Origin: Rhodospirillaceae bacterium TMED23
GTDB taxonomy: Bacteria; Pseudomonadota; Alphaproteobacteria; Rhodospirillales; UBA2165
Assembly: GCA_002168115.1 (NCBI GenBank)
Contig: NHCC01000012.1
Span: forward strand, 204,755-257,728
Reading direction: 5' to 3'
Length of the DNA: 52,974 nucleotides
The position numbers and the translations under genes were made by a program. The notes beneath the pieces are model-generated. The model made no database searches, was not told the DNA's origin, and worked only from the letters and a program-made list of their open reading frames with translations. Shown one piece after another: positions 44,857 to 52,974 of the stretch (positions within the stretch are counted from its first letter, which is position 1; every line of letters begins with the position of its first letter).

Positions 44857-46074
44857 ATGAATAAATCTAGAGATAAAGTCCTTATTGTGGGAGCTGGACC
44901 TGTTGGTCTCATCGCTGCCTTAAAACTCTCACAATCTGGAGTTCCTGTAATAATACTCGAGAAAGAAAGCTCACTTCTCGATGATCCTAGAGCAGCGACA
45001 ACACACCCTGCAACTCTCGAAATGCTCAGTGAGTTAGGAATGTTAGAAGAATCTGAAAAACAGGGTCTCGTATGTGATGAAATGTATTTCTGGGATCGCC
45101 CAACAGGTAAGATTATCGCCAAATTTAACCACCGTATACTAGAGGATGAGACTAAATTCCCTTATGTAGTCCAATGTGAGCAATTTAAGCTAGCAAAGAT
45201 TGCTCTAAAAATGCTGGATGAATATCCAAGTTCAAAGGTCTTATTTTCGCATGAAGTGACTGCCATTAGTCAGAACTCCGACCAAGTGGAGTTAGATGTT
45301 AAAAATGGTCAAGGCAATTATAAATTCATTGGCTCATTCGTAATTGGGTGCGATGGAGGAAAAAGTATCATTCGCAAATTCTCAGAGATAAAATTCGACG
45401 GTTTTACCTATCCCGAGAGATTTGTTGTATACACCACACCTTTTGATTTTGAGGCAGCTAGAGGATGTTGTTATCGAAATTATTACGCTGACCCAGTAGA
45501 ATGGAGTAATTTATTTAAAGTGTCCGGAGATGGGCCGCCAGGTCTTTGGCGCGCAGTTTTTCCAACGGACATGAAACAGTCTGACGAAGACGTTATGAAA
45601 GAAGAATTTGTACAACAAAAAATGCAGAAATTTTTTCCAAAATCTGGTGACTATGAAATTATTCATAGAAACGTATATACTATTAATCAACGAGTAGCAT
45701 CCAAGTTCAGGAAGGGCCGAGTCCTTCTCGCAGGGGACGCAGCTCATTTAAATAATTCAATTGGCGGTATGGGATTGAATGGTGGTATTCATGATGCCTG
45801 CAATGCCGCTGAAAAATTAATCAGCGTCTGGAAAGGCAAATCCAATATAGATTATTTGGATACGTATGATTTACAACGCCGCACTATTACGCATGAATTT
45901 ACACAAGCTCAAACAATAGCTAATAAAAAGCGTCTTGAAGCGAAAGACCCAGAGACACGTAAGAAGAATCTAGCCGAGCTAGCGGCGACAGCTAAGGATT
46001 CTAAAAGAGCTAAAAATTTTCTGCTGAATAGCTCAATGTTATCAGCGGTGCGCCGAGCAGCTACATTAAGTTAA
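44857..46074 (+). CDS. FAD-dependent monooxygenase, aromatic hydroxylase type
   Basis: 405 residues from the ATG at 44857; the ORF track uses a TTG four codons earlier. The dinucleotide fold VLIVGAGPVGLIAALKL is at the N-terminus, the DG motif is GCDGGKS near 170, and the GD motif is LLAGDAAHLNNSIGGMGLNGGIHDA near 290. This is the group A flavin hydroxylase pattern (4-hydroxybenzoate or 6-hydroxynicotinate hydroxylases). The length fits the short forms rather than MhpA or PheA. It is followed after 22 bases by an isochorismatase-type hydrolase. Confidence 0.9.
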   Translation: MNKSRDKVLIVGAGPVGLIAALKLSQSGVPVIILEKESSLLDDPRAATTHPATLEMLSELGMLEESEKQGLVCDEMYFWDRPTGKIIAKFNHRILEDETKFPYVVQCEQFKLAKIALKMLDEYPSSKVLFSHEVTAISQNSDQVELDVKNGQGNYKFIGSFVIGCDGGKSIIRKFSEIKFDGFTYPERFVVYTTPFDFEAARGCCYRNYYADPVEWSNLFKVSGDGPPGLWRAVFPTDMKQSDEDVMKEEFVQQKMQKFFPKSGDYEIIHRNVYTINQRVASKFRKGRVLLAGDAAHLNNSIGGMGLNGGIHDACNAAEKLISVWKGKSNIDYLDTYDLQRRTITHEFTQAQTIANKKRLEAKDPETRKKNLAELAATAKDSKRAKNFLLNSSMLSAVRRAATLS

Positions 46075-46096
46075 TTTACATGAATAGAGAAAATAA

Positions 46097-46717
46097 ATGA
46101 CTGAACTTGATATTTATGAAAAACAGAATTTTGGTAATATAAGTGGTATTGGCTCTAATCCTGCCCTTTTAATCGTAGATTTTGTAAATGGATTTACTGA
46201 TCCCGATGAATTTGGCGGTGGCAATATTAATGATGCCATAAATAAAACATCAGAATTATTAAAATTTTCAAGACTACAGAAATTCCCAATTGCAATGACT
46301 AGAGTAGTTTATGCTGATAATGGTAGCGATAACGGTATTTTTTGTATTAAAGCACCCGCCTTGGCAAATCTAAAAGAAAGCACTGCAAGTAGCCAAATAG
46401 TTGAGCAACTAACTCCTATTAATGGCGAATATATTGTTCGGAAAACTCAACCATCAGCATTTTTTGGTACAAATCTTGTTGGTTGGTTAACCAGCAAGAA
46501 TGTTGATACAATATTAGTTACTGGGTGTACAACCTCTGGATGCGTGAGGGCATCTGTAATTGACTCAATGAGTTATAATTTTAAAACAGTTGTGGTAACC
46601 GATGGTGTTGGAGATAGGGCTATCGGACCCCACGAAGCAAACTTATTTGACATGCAACAAAAATATGCTGATTTAATGTCTGTAGATGAAATTAAACAGT
46701 ATTTCTTATGCAAATAA
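46097..46717 (+). CDS. Isochorismatase-family cysteine hydrolase (amidohydrolase-like)
   Basis: 206 residues. The catalytic triad is visible: Asp28 in LLIVDFVNGF, Lys116 in IVRKTQPSAFFGT and Cys149 in TTSGCVRAS. FVNGFTDPDEFGGGNI resembles N-carbamoylsarcosine amidases and maleamate amidohydrolases more than true isochorismatases. It probably hydrolyses an amide or carbamoyl bond. With the preceding ring hydroxylase this recalls nicotinate-type degradation (NicC and NicF), but identity is not shown. Confidence 0.88.
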   Translation: MTELDIYEKQNFGNISGIGSNPALLIVDFVNGFTDPDEFGGGNINDAINKTSELLKFSRLQKFPIAMTRVVYADNGSDNGIFCIKAPALANLKESTASSQIVEQLTPINGEYIVRKTQPSAFFGTNLVGWLTSKNVDTILVTGCTTSGCVRASVIDSMSYNFKTVVVTDGVGDRAIGPHEANLFDMQQKYADLMSVDEIKQYFLCK

Positions 46718-46781
46718 TTTAATGTATTGTTTGATCACATAATAGGATAAAGTTTCGACATAATTTAAATTATATCAGACA

Positions 46782-47915
46782 ATGGATTTTTGGATGAAAT
46801 TATCTTACTTTATACAACCAGTTCATCCAATAAACCGCAATTATCGTGAGATCTTAAATGAAGATATAGATTCTGTTATATTGGCTGATCGTCTCGGCTA
46901 TGAAGAAGCTTTTATTGGTGAACACTTTACTGATATTGCAGAACCAATCACATCTAGTCTCATGTTCTTGGCAAGACTTGCTCCAGTGACGAATAAAATT
47001 AAACTAGGTAGTGGAGTAACAAATTTACCTGTTTATCATCCGGCTATGATTGCTGGGCATATTGCCATGATGGATAATCTCTTAGATGGCCGCTTAATAT
47101 GGGGAATAGGCCCTGGGGGCCTCCCCTCAGATATTGAAATATTTGGAAACAGAGAGTTGGACCGTAACATGAAAATGGTGGAGGTCTTCGATCAAGTTAT
47201 GAGTTTATGGTGGGGTGAACCCCCTTATAACTTAAAAGGTGAATTTTTTGAAACAACAACTAGAGAGACACTCACGCCAGAAATTGGACAAGGTATAGTT
47301 CCTAAACCATTAACTAATCCTCATCCGCCCGTTGTGGTGACAGCGCTAGCGCCATATTCTAAAGGAATAACATTAGCCACAGAAAGAGGTTGGCACCCAA
47401 TTTCTTGTCAATACGTTCAAGACCATTGGACTGCGACTCATCTCCCCAGATATTTAGAGGGCCTCAAAAATATTGGTAAACCCCAAGATCCAAGAGGATG
47501 GCGAGTTGCAAAGTGTATATTTGTAGCCGAGGACGAAAAAGTAGCCAGCAAATATGCTAAAAGTATTGATGGACCTTACGGATTTTACTTTTCAAATCTT
47601 ATGAAGAAATTATCCGGTGGAGGAAAAATTGGACTATTCGCAGCATACCCTGATCAAGATGAAAAAGAGATCACTGTTGAACAATCTCTAAAGATGCAAG
47701 TTATCGCAGGTAATCCGAATAGCGTCGCAGAGCAAATTATAGCCTTGAGAGAAAAAATAGGTGATTTTGGAACCCTTATTTATACGGGACTAGATTGGGT
47801 TAACAAAGAGCTAGGAATAAGGTCTATGGAACTAATGGCAGAGAAAGTAATGCCTCAGGTCAACGATGCCCTAAAATTAAGCGATAAAGACCTTGACCAT
47901 AAATTCAACCTATAA
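46782..47915 (+). CDS. Luciferase-like (LLM class) flavin-dependent oxidoreductase
   Basis: 377 residues of bacterial luciferase-like fold. DRLGYEEAFIGEHFTDI, APVTNKIKLGSGVTNLPVYHPAMIAGHIAMMDNLLDGRLIWGIGPGG and later AGNPNSVAEQI are LLM signatures. Such enzymes use reduced FMN and oxygen; known relatives act on limonene, alkanes, amines or pyrimidine rings. A separate flavin reductase would be needed and is not seen nearby. The second Met (residue 5) is an alternative start. Confidence 0.9.
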   Translation: MDFWMKLSYFIQPVHPINRNYREILNEDIDSVILADRLGYEEAFIGEHFTDIAEPITSSLMFLARLAPVTNKIKLGSGVTNLPVYHPAMIAGHIAMMDNLLDGRLIWGIGPGGLPSDIEIFGNRELDRNMKMVEVFDQVMSLWWGEPPYNLKGEFFETTTRETLTPEIGQGIVPKPLTNPHPPVVVTALAPYSKGITLATERGWHPISCQYVQDHWTATHLPRYLEGLKNIGKPQDPRGWRVAKCIFVAEDEKVASKYAKSIDGPYGFYFSNLMKKLSGGGKIGLFAAYPDQDEKEITVEQSLKMQVIAGNPNSVAEQIIALREKIGDFGTLIYTGLDWVNKELGIRSMELMAEKVMPQVNDALKLSDKDLDHKFNL

Positions 47916-47945
47916 ATATTGTATCAGTGTTAAATTAACATCGGG

Positions 47946-48734
47946 TCAAGGAGTAGAGCGACGACTACCACCGTCCATATAAATAGAACTGCCATAAACA
48001 TATGAACATACTTCCGATGATAAAAAGCAGGCTACGTTAGCAATTTCATATGGCTCAGCAATGCGTCCAGCAGGCAGGCCCTCCCCTAACTGAACTAGTA
48101 ATTCCTCAATATTAACACCTTCTTTATCAGCACGCACTTTATGAATATCCCTTGCTCGCTCAGTATTTGTAATACCAGGACAAATCACATTGACCAAAAT
48201 TCCATCTTTGGATACCGCATCAGATAAAGCCCTTGTAGTATTTAGGACCATCGCATTGGCAACAGACGTCGGTAGATTAGCGCGGTTTGGGCTCACACCC
48301 GCTGCACCAGCTATGTTAACTACTCTTCCCCAATGATTCTTCTTCATATGAGGTACAACTAATTGAGACATACGTAAATAGCCGTATGACTTCAGTGATA
48401 ATGCATCGGTTATTGATTCAGTTGCCAAGTCAAGAATATCTCCCCCACCTGCTGCGCCAGCTACATTAATCAAGATATCAATCCCACCAAAATCATTGCT
48501 ACAATAATCAACGACTTTCTTACACTCTGATAGTTCAGTAAGATCAGCTGCCATGAATATGCATTTTCCGAGACTTAAATGAATATCTCTCTGAATTTCT
48601 GCTAATAATTTTTGGTTACGTGCTGTAATACAGACCTGAGCACCCTCTGCCGCAAGAGCAAGTGCACATGCCTTTCCTATACCTCTACTAGCTCCGGTAA
48701 TGATAGCTCGCTTACCTTTTAGACCTAAATCCAC
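47946..48734 (-). CDS. SDR family oxidoreductase
   Basis: 262 residues. The ORF track starts at 48791, but the GTG at 48734 has a perfect GGAGG six bases before it and begins DLGLKGKRAIITGASRGIGKA, the family start. NVAGAAGGG matches the NAG motif. The catalytic tyrosine position is unusual: where YxxxK is expected after INVAGAAGVSPNRANLP the sequence is TSVANAMVLN, so the usual Tyr and Lys are not evident. This may make it a non-classical SDR or an inactive one. C-terminus ends YGSSIYMDGGS. Confidence 0.87.
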   Translation of the reverse strand: MDLGLKGKRAIITGASRGIGKACALALAAEGAQVCITARNQKLLAEIQRDIHLSLGKCIFMAADLTELSECKKVVDYCSNDFGGIDILINVAGAAGGGDILDLATESITDALSLKSYGYLRMSQLVVPHMKKNHWGRVVNIAGAAGVSPNRANLPTSVANAMVLNTTRALSDAVSKDGILVNVICPGITNTERARDIHKVRADKEGVNIEELLVQLGEGLPAGRIAEPYEIANVACFLSSEVCSYVYGSSIYMDGGSRRSTP

Positions 48735-48896
48735 TTTTAACCTCCAATTTATTTGGAAATTAGAACTCTTAGTATTATTTAAATTTTTCACCGCATTAGA
48801 GTTAAATTTTAAAATACTTTATAATTCTAATTTTTTCGTTACTTATTTCAAAATAAGTTTCAATTTTAATAAGTTAAAATATAGGGATAATTATAT

Positions 48897-49388
48897 ATGC
48901 CAAAAATAGATTTCAATAAACACAGTTATTCCGTTGGCCGTTATCCAGAAGCATTAAAAGAATTTTATGAAGGAATAACTGACTCATGTAGACAAATAAA
49001 GGCTGGCGACTTAGCGGGACTAACCCAATTTGGTGTAAATAAGGTAATTTTGCCCCCAAAATCAGGTACATCAATGCGACACTGGCATGAGAATGAGGAT
49101 GAATTCGTAATTATAATTTCTGGTTTAGCTACACTCGTCGATAATGACGGCCAGCACGAGCTCTCTGCTGGAGATTGTGCTGGATTTAAGGCTGGTGATA
49201 ATAATGGTCACGCGATTTTAAACTATTCAGATGAGGATGTGATTTTATTTGAAATTGGAACGCGAGCCGAGCAGGAGATTGTCCATTATTCAGACAAAGA
49301 TCTCAAAGTTGATAGAAAAAAAATTCGGGGTAAAAATAAAGTCACGTTTATCACTAAATCTGGTAAAATAGTTTTTCAACCTAATTAG
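48897..49388 (+). CDS. Cupin-domain protein
   Basis: 163 residues with one cupin barrel. Metal ligands His62, His64 and Glu69 fall in MRHWHENEDEFVIIISG and a later histidine in NNGHAILN. VILPPKSGTSMRHWH is typical of sugar- or quercetinase-like cupins that bind a divalent metal. Function unknown; possible isomerase or dioxygenase in the surrounding catabolic set. Convergent with the CocE hydrolase downstream, which ends 32 bases away. Confidence 0.87.
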   Translation: MPKIDFNKHSYSVGRYPEALKEFYEGITDSCRQIKAGDLAGLTQFGVNKVILPPKSGTSMRHWHENEDEFVIIISGLATLVDNDGQHELSAGDCAGFKAGDNNGHAILNYSDEDVILFEIGTRAEQEIVHYSDKDLKVDRKKIRGKNKVTFITKSGKIVFQPN

Positions 49389-49420
49389 GAATTTTTAGCT
49401 TTTTTTCTCCCCTGTTCCAT

Positions 49421-51154
49421 TCAAGTTTTTGGGATTACCGGCAAGAGAATAAATGGCTGTTTGTCTTCGCCAAAATGCAATGTTACCTCATTATCAAAAA
49501 TCTTGACGGGGCGATCATCTGGATCATCGTGCAAAAAGGGGCCGACGCCTGTGAAAGCATTTTTCATATTTGAAAGTCCCGAGTCTACTGGTCCCGGGTA
49601 GACATAATCTTTCCCTCGGACACTTAAAGCTAATCGATATCCTTTAGGCACCACAATACATGTTGGCCAGATCTCAATATCAAGCGGATAAATCTGATCT
49701 GGAATTAATGGTTGTCTTTCATCGTGGGTATGATACGGCCTCCATTCTTCACTTTTCTCGCTATCAACTTTGCGATGCGATGCTCTCAACCAACCTTGAC
49801 CAACAGGCGTATGTGGGTCAAGCGCTCCCTGAAATGTAATTTCCTTAAGATCAGGGGTAAAAATACGCATAATAAGAAATAGATCCGCATCTTTTGTATC
49901 AGATGATATCCAAAGTTTTGCTGCCATCGGTCCAGTAATTTCCATCTCGGAATCTAAAGGTCGAGACATAAAAGTTAAACCATCCGAAAGCCCCTTATAG
50001 GATAATGTAGTCTCTTCATTACCTTTGTCTAAACTAAGAGCTGCATTACTTGCATTCAAATAAAACTTCGTCCACTGGGTCTGTTTCAAAGGCCAATTAT
50101 TTTCAAACCGCTCGACAAACTTCTCCCCTGGATGCCGAACTTGCAACTGTACTTTAGGCCTTTCATCCCAGCCATTTTCCTTGCCCTTTAAAAAATGATC
50201 AAAAAAGGCAAGCTGTATTTGACGCCCATAATCAGTATAAAACTCAGTCCAGTGTTCAATACCATGAACTTCCAGCCATTTATTTTTTGTGCCAGCTAAA
50301 TAGTAGCCCTCAAAATTCCCGCGGGGATGCAAACCATTACCCCCCCAATTTGCTGAAGAGAGAAGTGGAACATTAATTTTAGATAGATCTGGGGTACGAT
50401 CTTTCCAATACTTATCGTCTAAAAAGTGTTCAAGGGCGCTCGCACCTAAATCCTCACGATTTGCGCCAAGTTGCTCTTCTGTAAGTGTTTCTGGACCAGA
50501 GACCCAATCACCAGTCATCCTGGACCTCTCGCCACGGGAACCTAACCCATACTGGACACTATGAACCTGCTTATCATACCAATTTTTAACAAAAGTGGTT
50601 AAAATACCACCGTGATGGCTCATATCACGATAGAAATCTACCGCACCTTCCCAAACACACATGGCTGCCAGAGATGGCGGTTGTTCAGCTGCTACTTGCC
50701 ATTGATTAATAGCATAATAGCTAATGCCATTCAGTCCAACCTTTCCTGATGACCAGGGTTCTCTCGCTGCCCATTCGATGCAATCGTAAAAATCTTTAGT
50801 CTCACGCGGGCTCCAACATTCAACATAGCCAGGAGAGCGACCACATCCTCTAGAGTCAACGCGAATACAAATATACCCCTCCGGTACCCACTTTTCAGGA
50901 TCAACAACTTCCCATTGTTGGTATTTATTTGTCGAGTTTGCAGTTACGTCTGGATGCTCTTCTGCCATTCGTTGCCAACATGTAATGTAACCATCTTCAA
51001 AGTGCAGCCACTTTCCGTATGGACCATAACTGATTAACACAGGATAACGGCCTTTATCTAGAGGACGATACACATCACAACGCAGAATTATGCCATCATC
51101 CATCTTAATCGGTACATCCCAATCAATTGCCATATTATCACGAAAATCGGTCAT
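49421..51154 (-). CDS. CocE/NonD family hydrolase (second of tandem pair)
   Basis: 577 residues. The alpha/beta hydrolase nucleophile Ser145 is in VGLNGISYYAINQW, the oxyanion region is SYGPYGKW and VDSRGCGRS, and the C-terminal jelly-roll domain of the peptidase S15/cocaine-esterase class is clear (DLFLIMRIFTPD, QGALDPHTPVGQGWLRASHRK). A likely catalytic histidine is in HGIEHWTEFYTDYG. The family cleaves esters and amides. No signal peptide. It closely resembles the preceding gene, so the pair arose by duplication. Its substrate is not known. Confidence 0.93.
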   Translation of the reverse strand: MTDFRDNMAIDWDVPIKMDDGIILRCDVYRPLDKGRYPVLISYGPYGKWLHFEDGYITCWQRMAEEHPDVTANSTNKYQQWEVVDPEKWVPEGYICIRVDSRGCGRSPGYVECWSPRETKDFYDCIEWAAREPWSSGKVGLNGISYYAINQWQVAAEQPPSLAAMCVWEGAVDFYRDMSHHGGILTTFVKNWYDKQVHSVQYGLGSRGERSRMTGDWVSGPETLTEEQLGANREDLGASALEHFLDDKYWKDRTPDLSKINVPLLSSANWGGNGLHPRGNFEGYYLAGTKNKWLEVHGIEHWTEFYTDYGRQIQLAFFDHFLKGKENGWDERPKVQLQVRHPGEKFVERFENNWPLKQTQWTKFYLNASNAALSLDKGNEETTLSYKGLSDGLTFMSRPLDSEMEITGPMAAKLWISSDTKDADLFLIMRIFTPDLKEITFQGALDPHTPVGQGWLRASHRKVDSEKSEEWRPYHTHDERQPLIPDQIYPLDIEIWPTCIVVPKGYRLALSVRGKDYVYPGPVDSGLSNMKNAFTGVGPFLHDDPDDRPVKIFDNEVTLHFGEDKQPFILLPVIPKT

Positions 51155-51166
51155 AAAAAAATAATC

Positions 51167-52936
51167 CTAAGGAATAATTGGTAGCATTATATACGCTTGA
51201 CGATCAGCACCTGTATGCAATTTGACCGTACCGCCAAAAACTTCAGCAGGCCTATCAACAGGGTCATCATGCTTAAATAGTCCACAGCCGGTCCATCCAG
51301 CATATTCACCAAAATCAGTTCCACTATCACCAGGATAAACATAATCTTTTCCTCGGATGGAAAAGGCTAATCTATAACCTTTGGGAACTACAATACACGT
51401 TGGCCAAACCTCAACGTCCACTTCATAGGTTTCATCTACTTTAAGTGGCTGAATTTCATCATGGGTATGATACGGCCGATAAGGCAAAGATAGGTCTTTA
51501 TCAAGTTTACGATGTGAGCAACGCAGCCAACCTTGAGCCAAAGGAGTGTGCGGATCGAGTGCACCTTGAAATGTCACTTCTTTCATATCGGGACTAAAAG
51601 CCCTTAAAACTAAAAATAAATCGACATCATTTGTCTCTGAAGACACCCATAGTTTTGAGGCGATAGGGCCTGTGATCTCAAGGTCAGCCTCCAACGGATC
51701 CGATAAAAAAGTTAAGCCGTCTGAAAACCCCCCATATTCGGCAGAAGATTGAGCAACCTGTTTTTCAGTTGAAATTGTCATTGTATCCGGATGGACATAG
51801 TATTTTGTCCATTCCGTGCGCGCCAGAGGCCATTCATTCTCGTGGCGCTCAATAAATACTTCATTCGGGTATCTAATCTGAAGTTGGACTTTTGGTTGAC
51901 TCTCTAACCATCCGGTGTCTTCCCCCTTGAGAAAATGACCAAAAAAACGTTTCTGTAAATCAAGCCCATAATCTGTATAAAAGTGCGTCCAATGCTCAAT
52001 CCCGTGAACTTCAAGCCATTTATGATTAGATGCTGAACGCATAAATCCCTCAAAATTTCCCCTTGGATGAAGACCTTGACCACCCCAATTTGCCGAAGAT
52101 AACATAGGTGTTTTAATTTTTGAATGGTCAGGCATACGCGATTGCCAAAAATCATCTGTGTCCAACTTATTGGCCAAGCAGTCTTCGTAAAAATTACGAC
52201 GATTTGCGCCAAGCTCTTCCTCTGTTAATGTTTCGGGACCAGAAACCCAGTCTCCCGTCATACGTGATCGGTGACCTCTTGATCCACGTCCATTTTGCAA
52301 AGTATAAACTTGGGCAGTTGACCAATCTTCAACGAAACCTCTACAGAAAATTCCACCATGCCACGCCATATCGCGATAAAAATCAAGTGCTCCTTCCCAG
52401 GCACACATGGCACTTAAGTGTTTCGGCTGCAAGGCCGCCGTTTGCCATTGATTCTCTGCATAATACGATATTCCATTTAATCCCACTTTACCATTTGACC
52501 AAGATTGAACACCCGCCCAATCAACGCAAATAGATTGATCTTGAGCTTCACGGAGAGACCATATGTCGATAACACCTTGTGAGCGTCCGGCACCCCGCGA
52601 GTCGACCCTAATAACAATATAGTTATCTGGAACCCATTTTTCGGGATCGACTACCTCCCATTGCTGGTACTTGTTAGTTGAATTAGCTGGCACGTCAGGG
52701 CGAGATTCGCACATTCTTCTCCATTGATCTCCATAACCATCTTCAAAGTGTAACCATTTCCCATACGGGCCGTAAGATAAAATTATAGGATATTTGCCCT
52801 CTTTAACTGGCCGATAGACATCGCACCTTAAGATAACGCCATCATCCATTTCAATTGGCACATCCCAATCAATTGCCATTCCATCACGAATATCCGTTCT
52901 ATAACTTTGATCGATTGATTTATTTAAGTCACTCAT
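51167..52936 (-). CDS. CocE/NonD family hydrolase (first of tandem pair)
   Basis: 589 residues with the same plan as the next gene: nucleophile Ser157 in GLNGISYYAENQW, VDSRGAGRSQG, HGIEHWTHFYTDYG and a C-terminal jelly roll. The ribosome site GGAGGAATATA lies just before the ATG. The two hydrolases are 12 bases apart and share long identical segments (for example NSTNKYQQWEVVDPEKWVP), which points to a tandem duplication with divergence at the C-terminus and in the lid region. Together they could widen substrate range. Confidence 0.93.
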   Translation of the reverse strand: MSDLNKSIDQSYRTDIRDGMAIDWDVPIEMDDGVILRCDVYRPVKEGKYPIILSYGPYGKWLHFEDGYGDQWRRMCESRPDVPANSTNKYQQWEVVDPEKWVPDNYIVIRVDSRGAGRSQGVIDIWSLREAQDQSICVDWAGVQSWSNGKVGLNGISYYAENQWQTAALQPKHLSAMCAWEGALDFYRDMAWHGGIFCRGFVEDWSTAQVYTLQNGRGSRGHRSRMTGDWVSGPETLTEEELGANRRNFYEDCLANKLDTDDFWQSRMPDHSKIKTPMLSSANWGGQGLHPRGNFEGFMRSASNHKWLEVHGIEHWTHFYTDYGLDLQKRFFGHFLKGEDTGWLESQPKVQLQIRYPNEVFIERHENEWPLARTEWTKYYVHPDTMTISTEKQVAQSSAEYGGFSDGLTFLSDPLEADLEITGPIASKLWVSSETNDVDLFLVLRAFSPDMKEVTFQGALDPHTPLAQGWLRCSHRKLDKDLSLPYRPYHTHDEIQPLKVDETYEVDVEVWPTCIVVPKGYRLAFSIRGKDYVYPGDSGTDFGEYAGWTGCGLFKHDDPVDRPAEVFGGTVKLHTGADRQAYIMLPIIP

Positions 52937-52974
52937 TATATTCCTCCGGTGAACAATCTAATATTTTAATAGAG

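Noticed and set aside
52120-52533. 137-residue plus-strand ORF
   Set aside because: Antisense to the CocE hydrolase with no recognisable domain.

Overview
The window looks like a chromosomal segment of a low-GC, aerobic, probably free-living alphaproteobacterium. This is inferred from the CobN/CobO/CobW/CobQ-type cobalamin genes, the membrane urate hydroxylase PuuD with a haem c tail, PuuE-type allantoinase, AT-rich spacers and very tight gene packing. No rRNA, tRNA, CRISPR array, insertion sequence, prophage or integrase was seen. The lineage cannot be fixed from the sequence alone.

Region 1 (1-23.2 kb) is a cobalamin (B12) locus. A minus-strand pair cobA-cobB (cobB cut by the window edge) is divergent from cbiD-cobK. 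A minus-strand operon then reads cbiX-like, cobH, cobL, cobI, a cbiG-cobJ fusion and cobM, with 1-4 base start/stop overlaps through most of it. cbiB follows on the plus strand with an unexpected exported FecR-cyclophilin fusion protein. A second minus-strand operon reads cobS, histidine phosphatase, cobU, cobW, cobN, cobO, cobQ; cobT is divergent from it. The block ends with the cobalt transporter pair cbtB-cbtA, preceded by a recognisable cobalamin riboswitch whose 3' side runs into the cbtB ribosome-binding site. The pathway is a hybrid: CbiD, CbiG and a CbiX-like protein are typical of early cobalt insertion, whereas CobN belongs to late insertion. The CbiX-like protein appears to lack both family histidines.

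Region 2 (23.3-25.0 kb) is a short plus-strand pair, an extradiol-type (VOC) dioxygenase and a UbiX-like flavin prenyltransferase, closed by a strong two-way terminator.

Region 3 (25.0-42.0 kb) is a purine salvage and breakdown locus arranged around a 137-base divergent promoter region. Leftwards: uraH, puuD, xdhA, xdhB, a BMP-family ABC importer (ATPase, two permeases, binding protein), guanine deaminase and an NCS2 xanthine/urate permease. Rightwards: puuE allantoinase, OHCU decarboxylase, allantoicase, ureidoglycolate lyase and an EamA transporter. Together they cover guanine or xanthine to glyoxylate and urea.

Region 4 (42.0-53.0 kb) is a looser accessory catabolic block: an SDR, two coupled EamA transporters, an FAD aromatic-ring-type monooxygenase, an isochorismatase-family amidohydrolase, a luciferase-like flavin monooxygenase, a second SDR, a cupin and two tandem CocE/NonD hydrolases. 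The enzyme mix suggests oxidation and hydrolysis of an aromatic or heterocyclic amide or ester, but the substrate cannot be read from the sequence.
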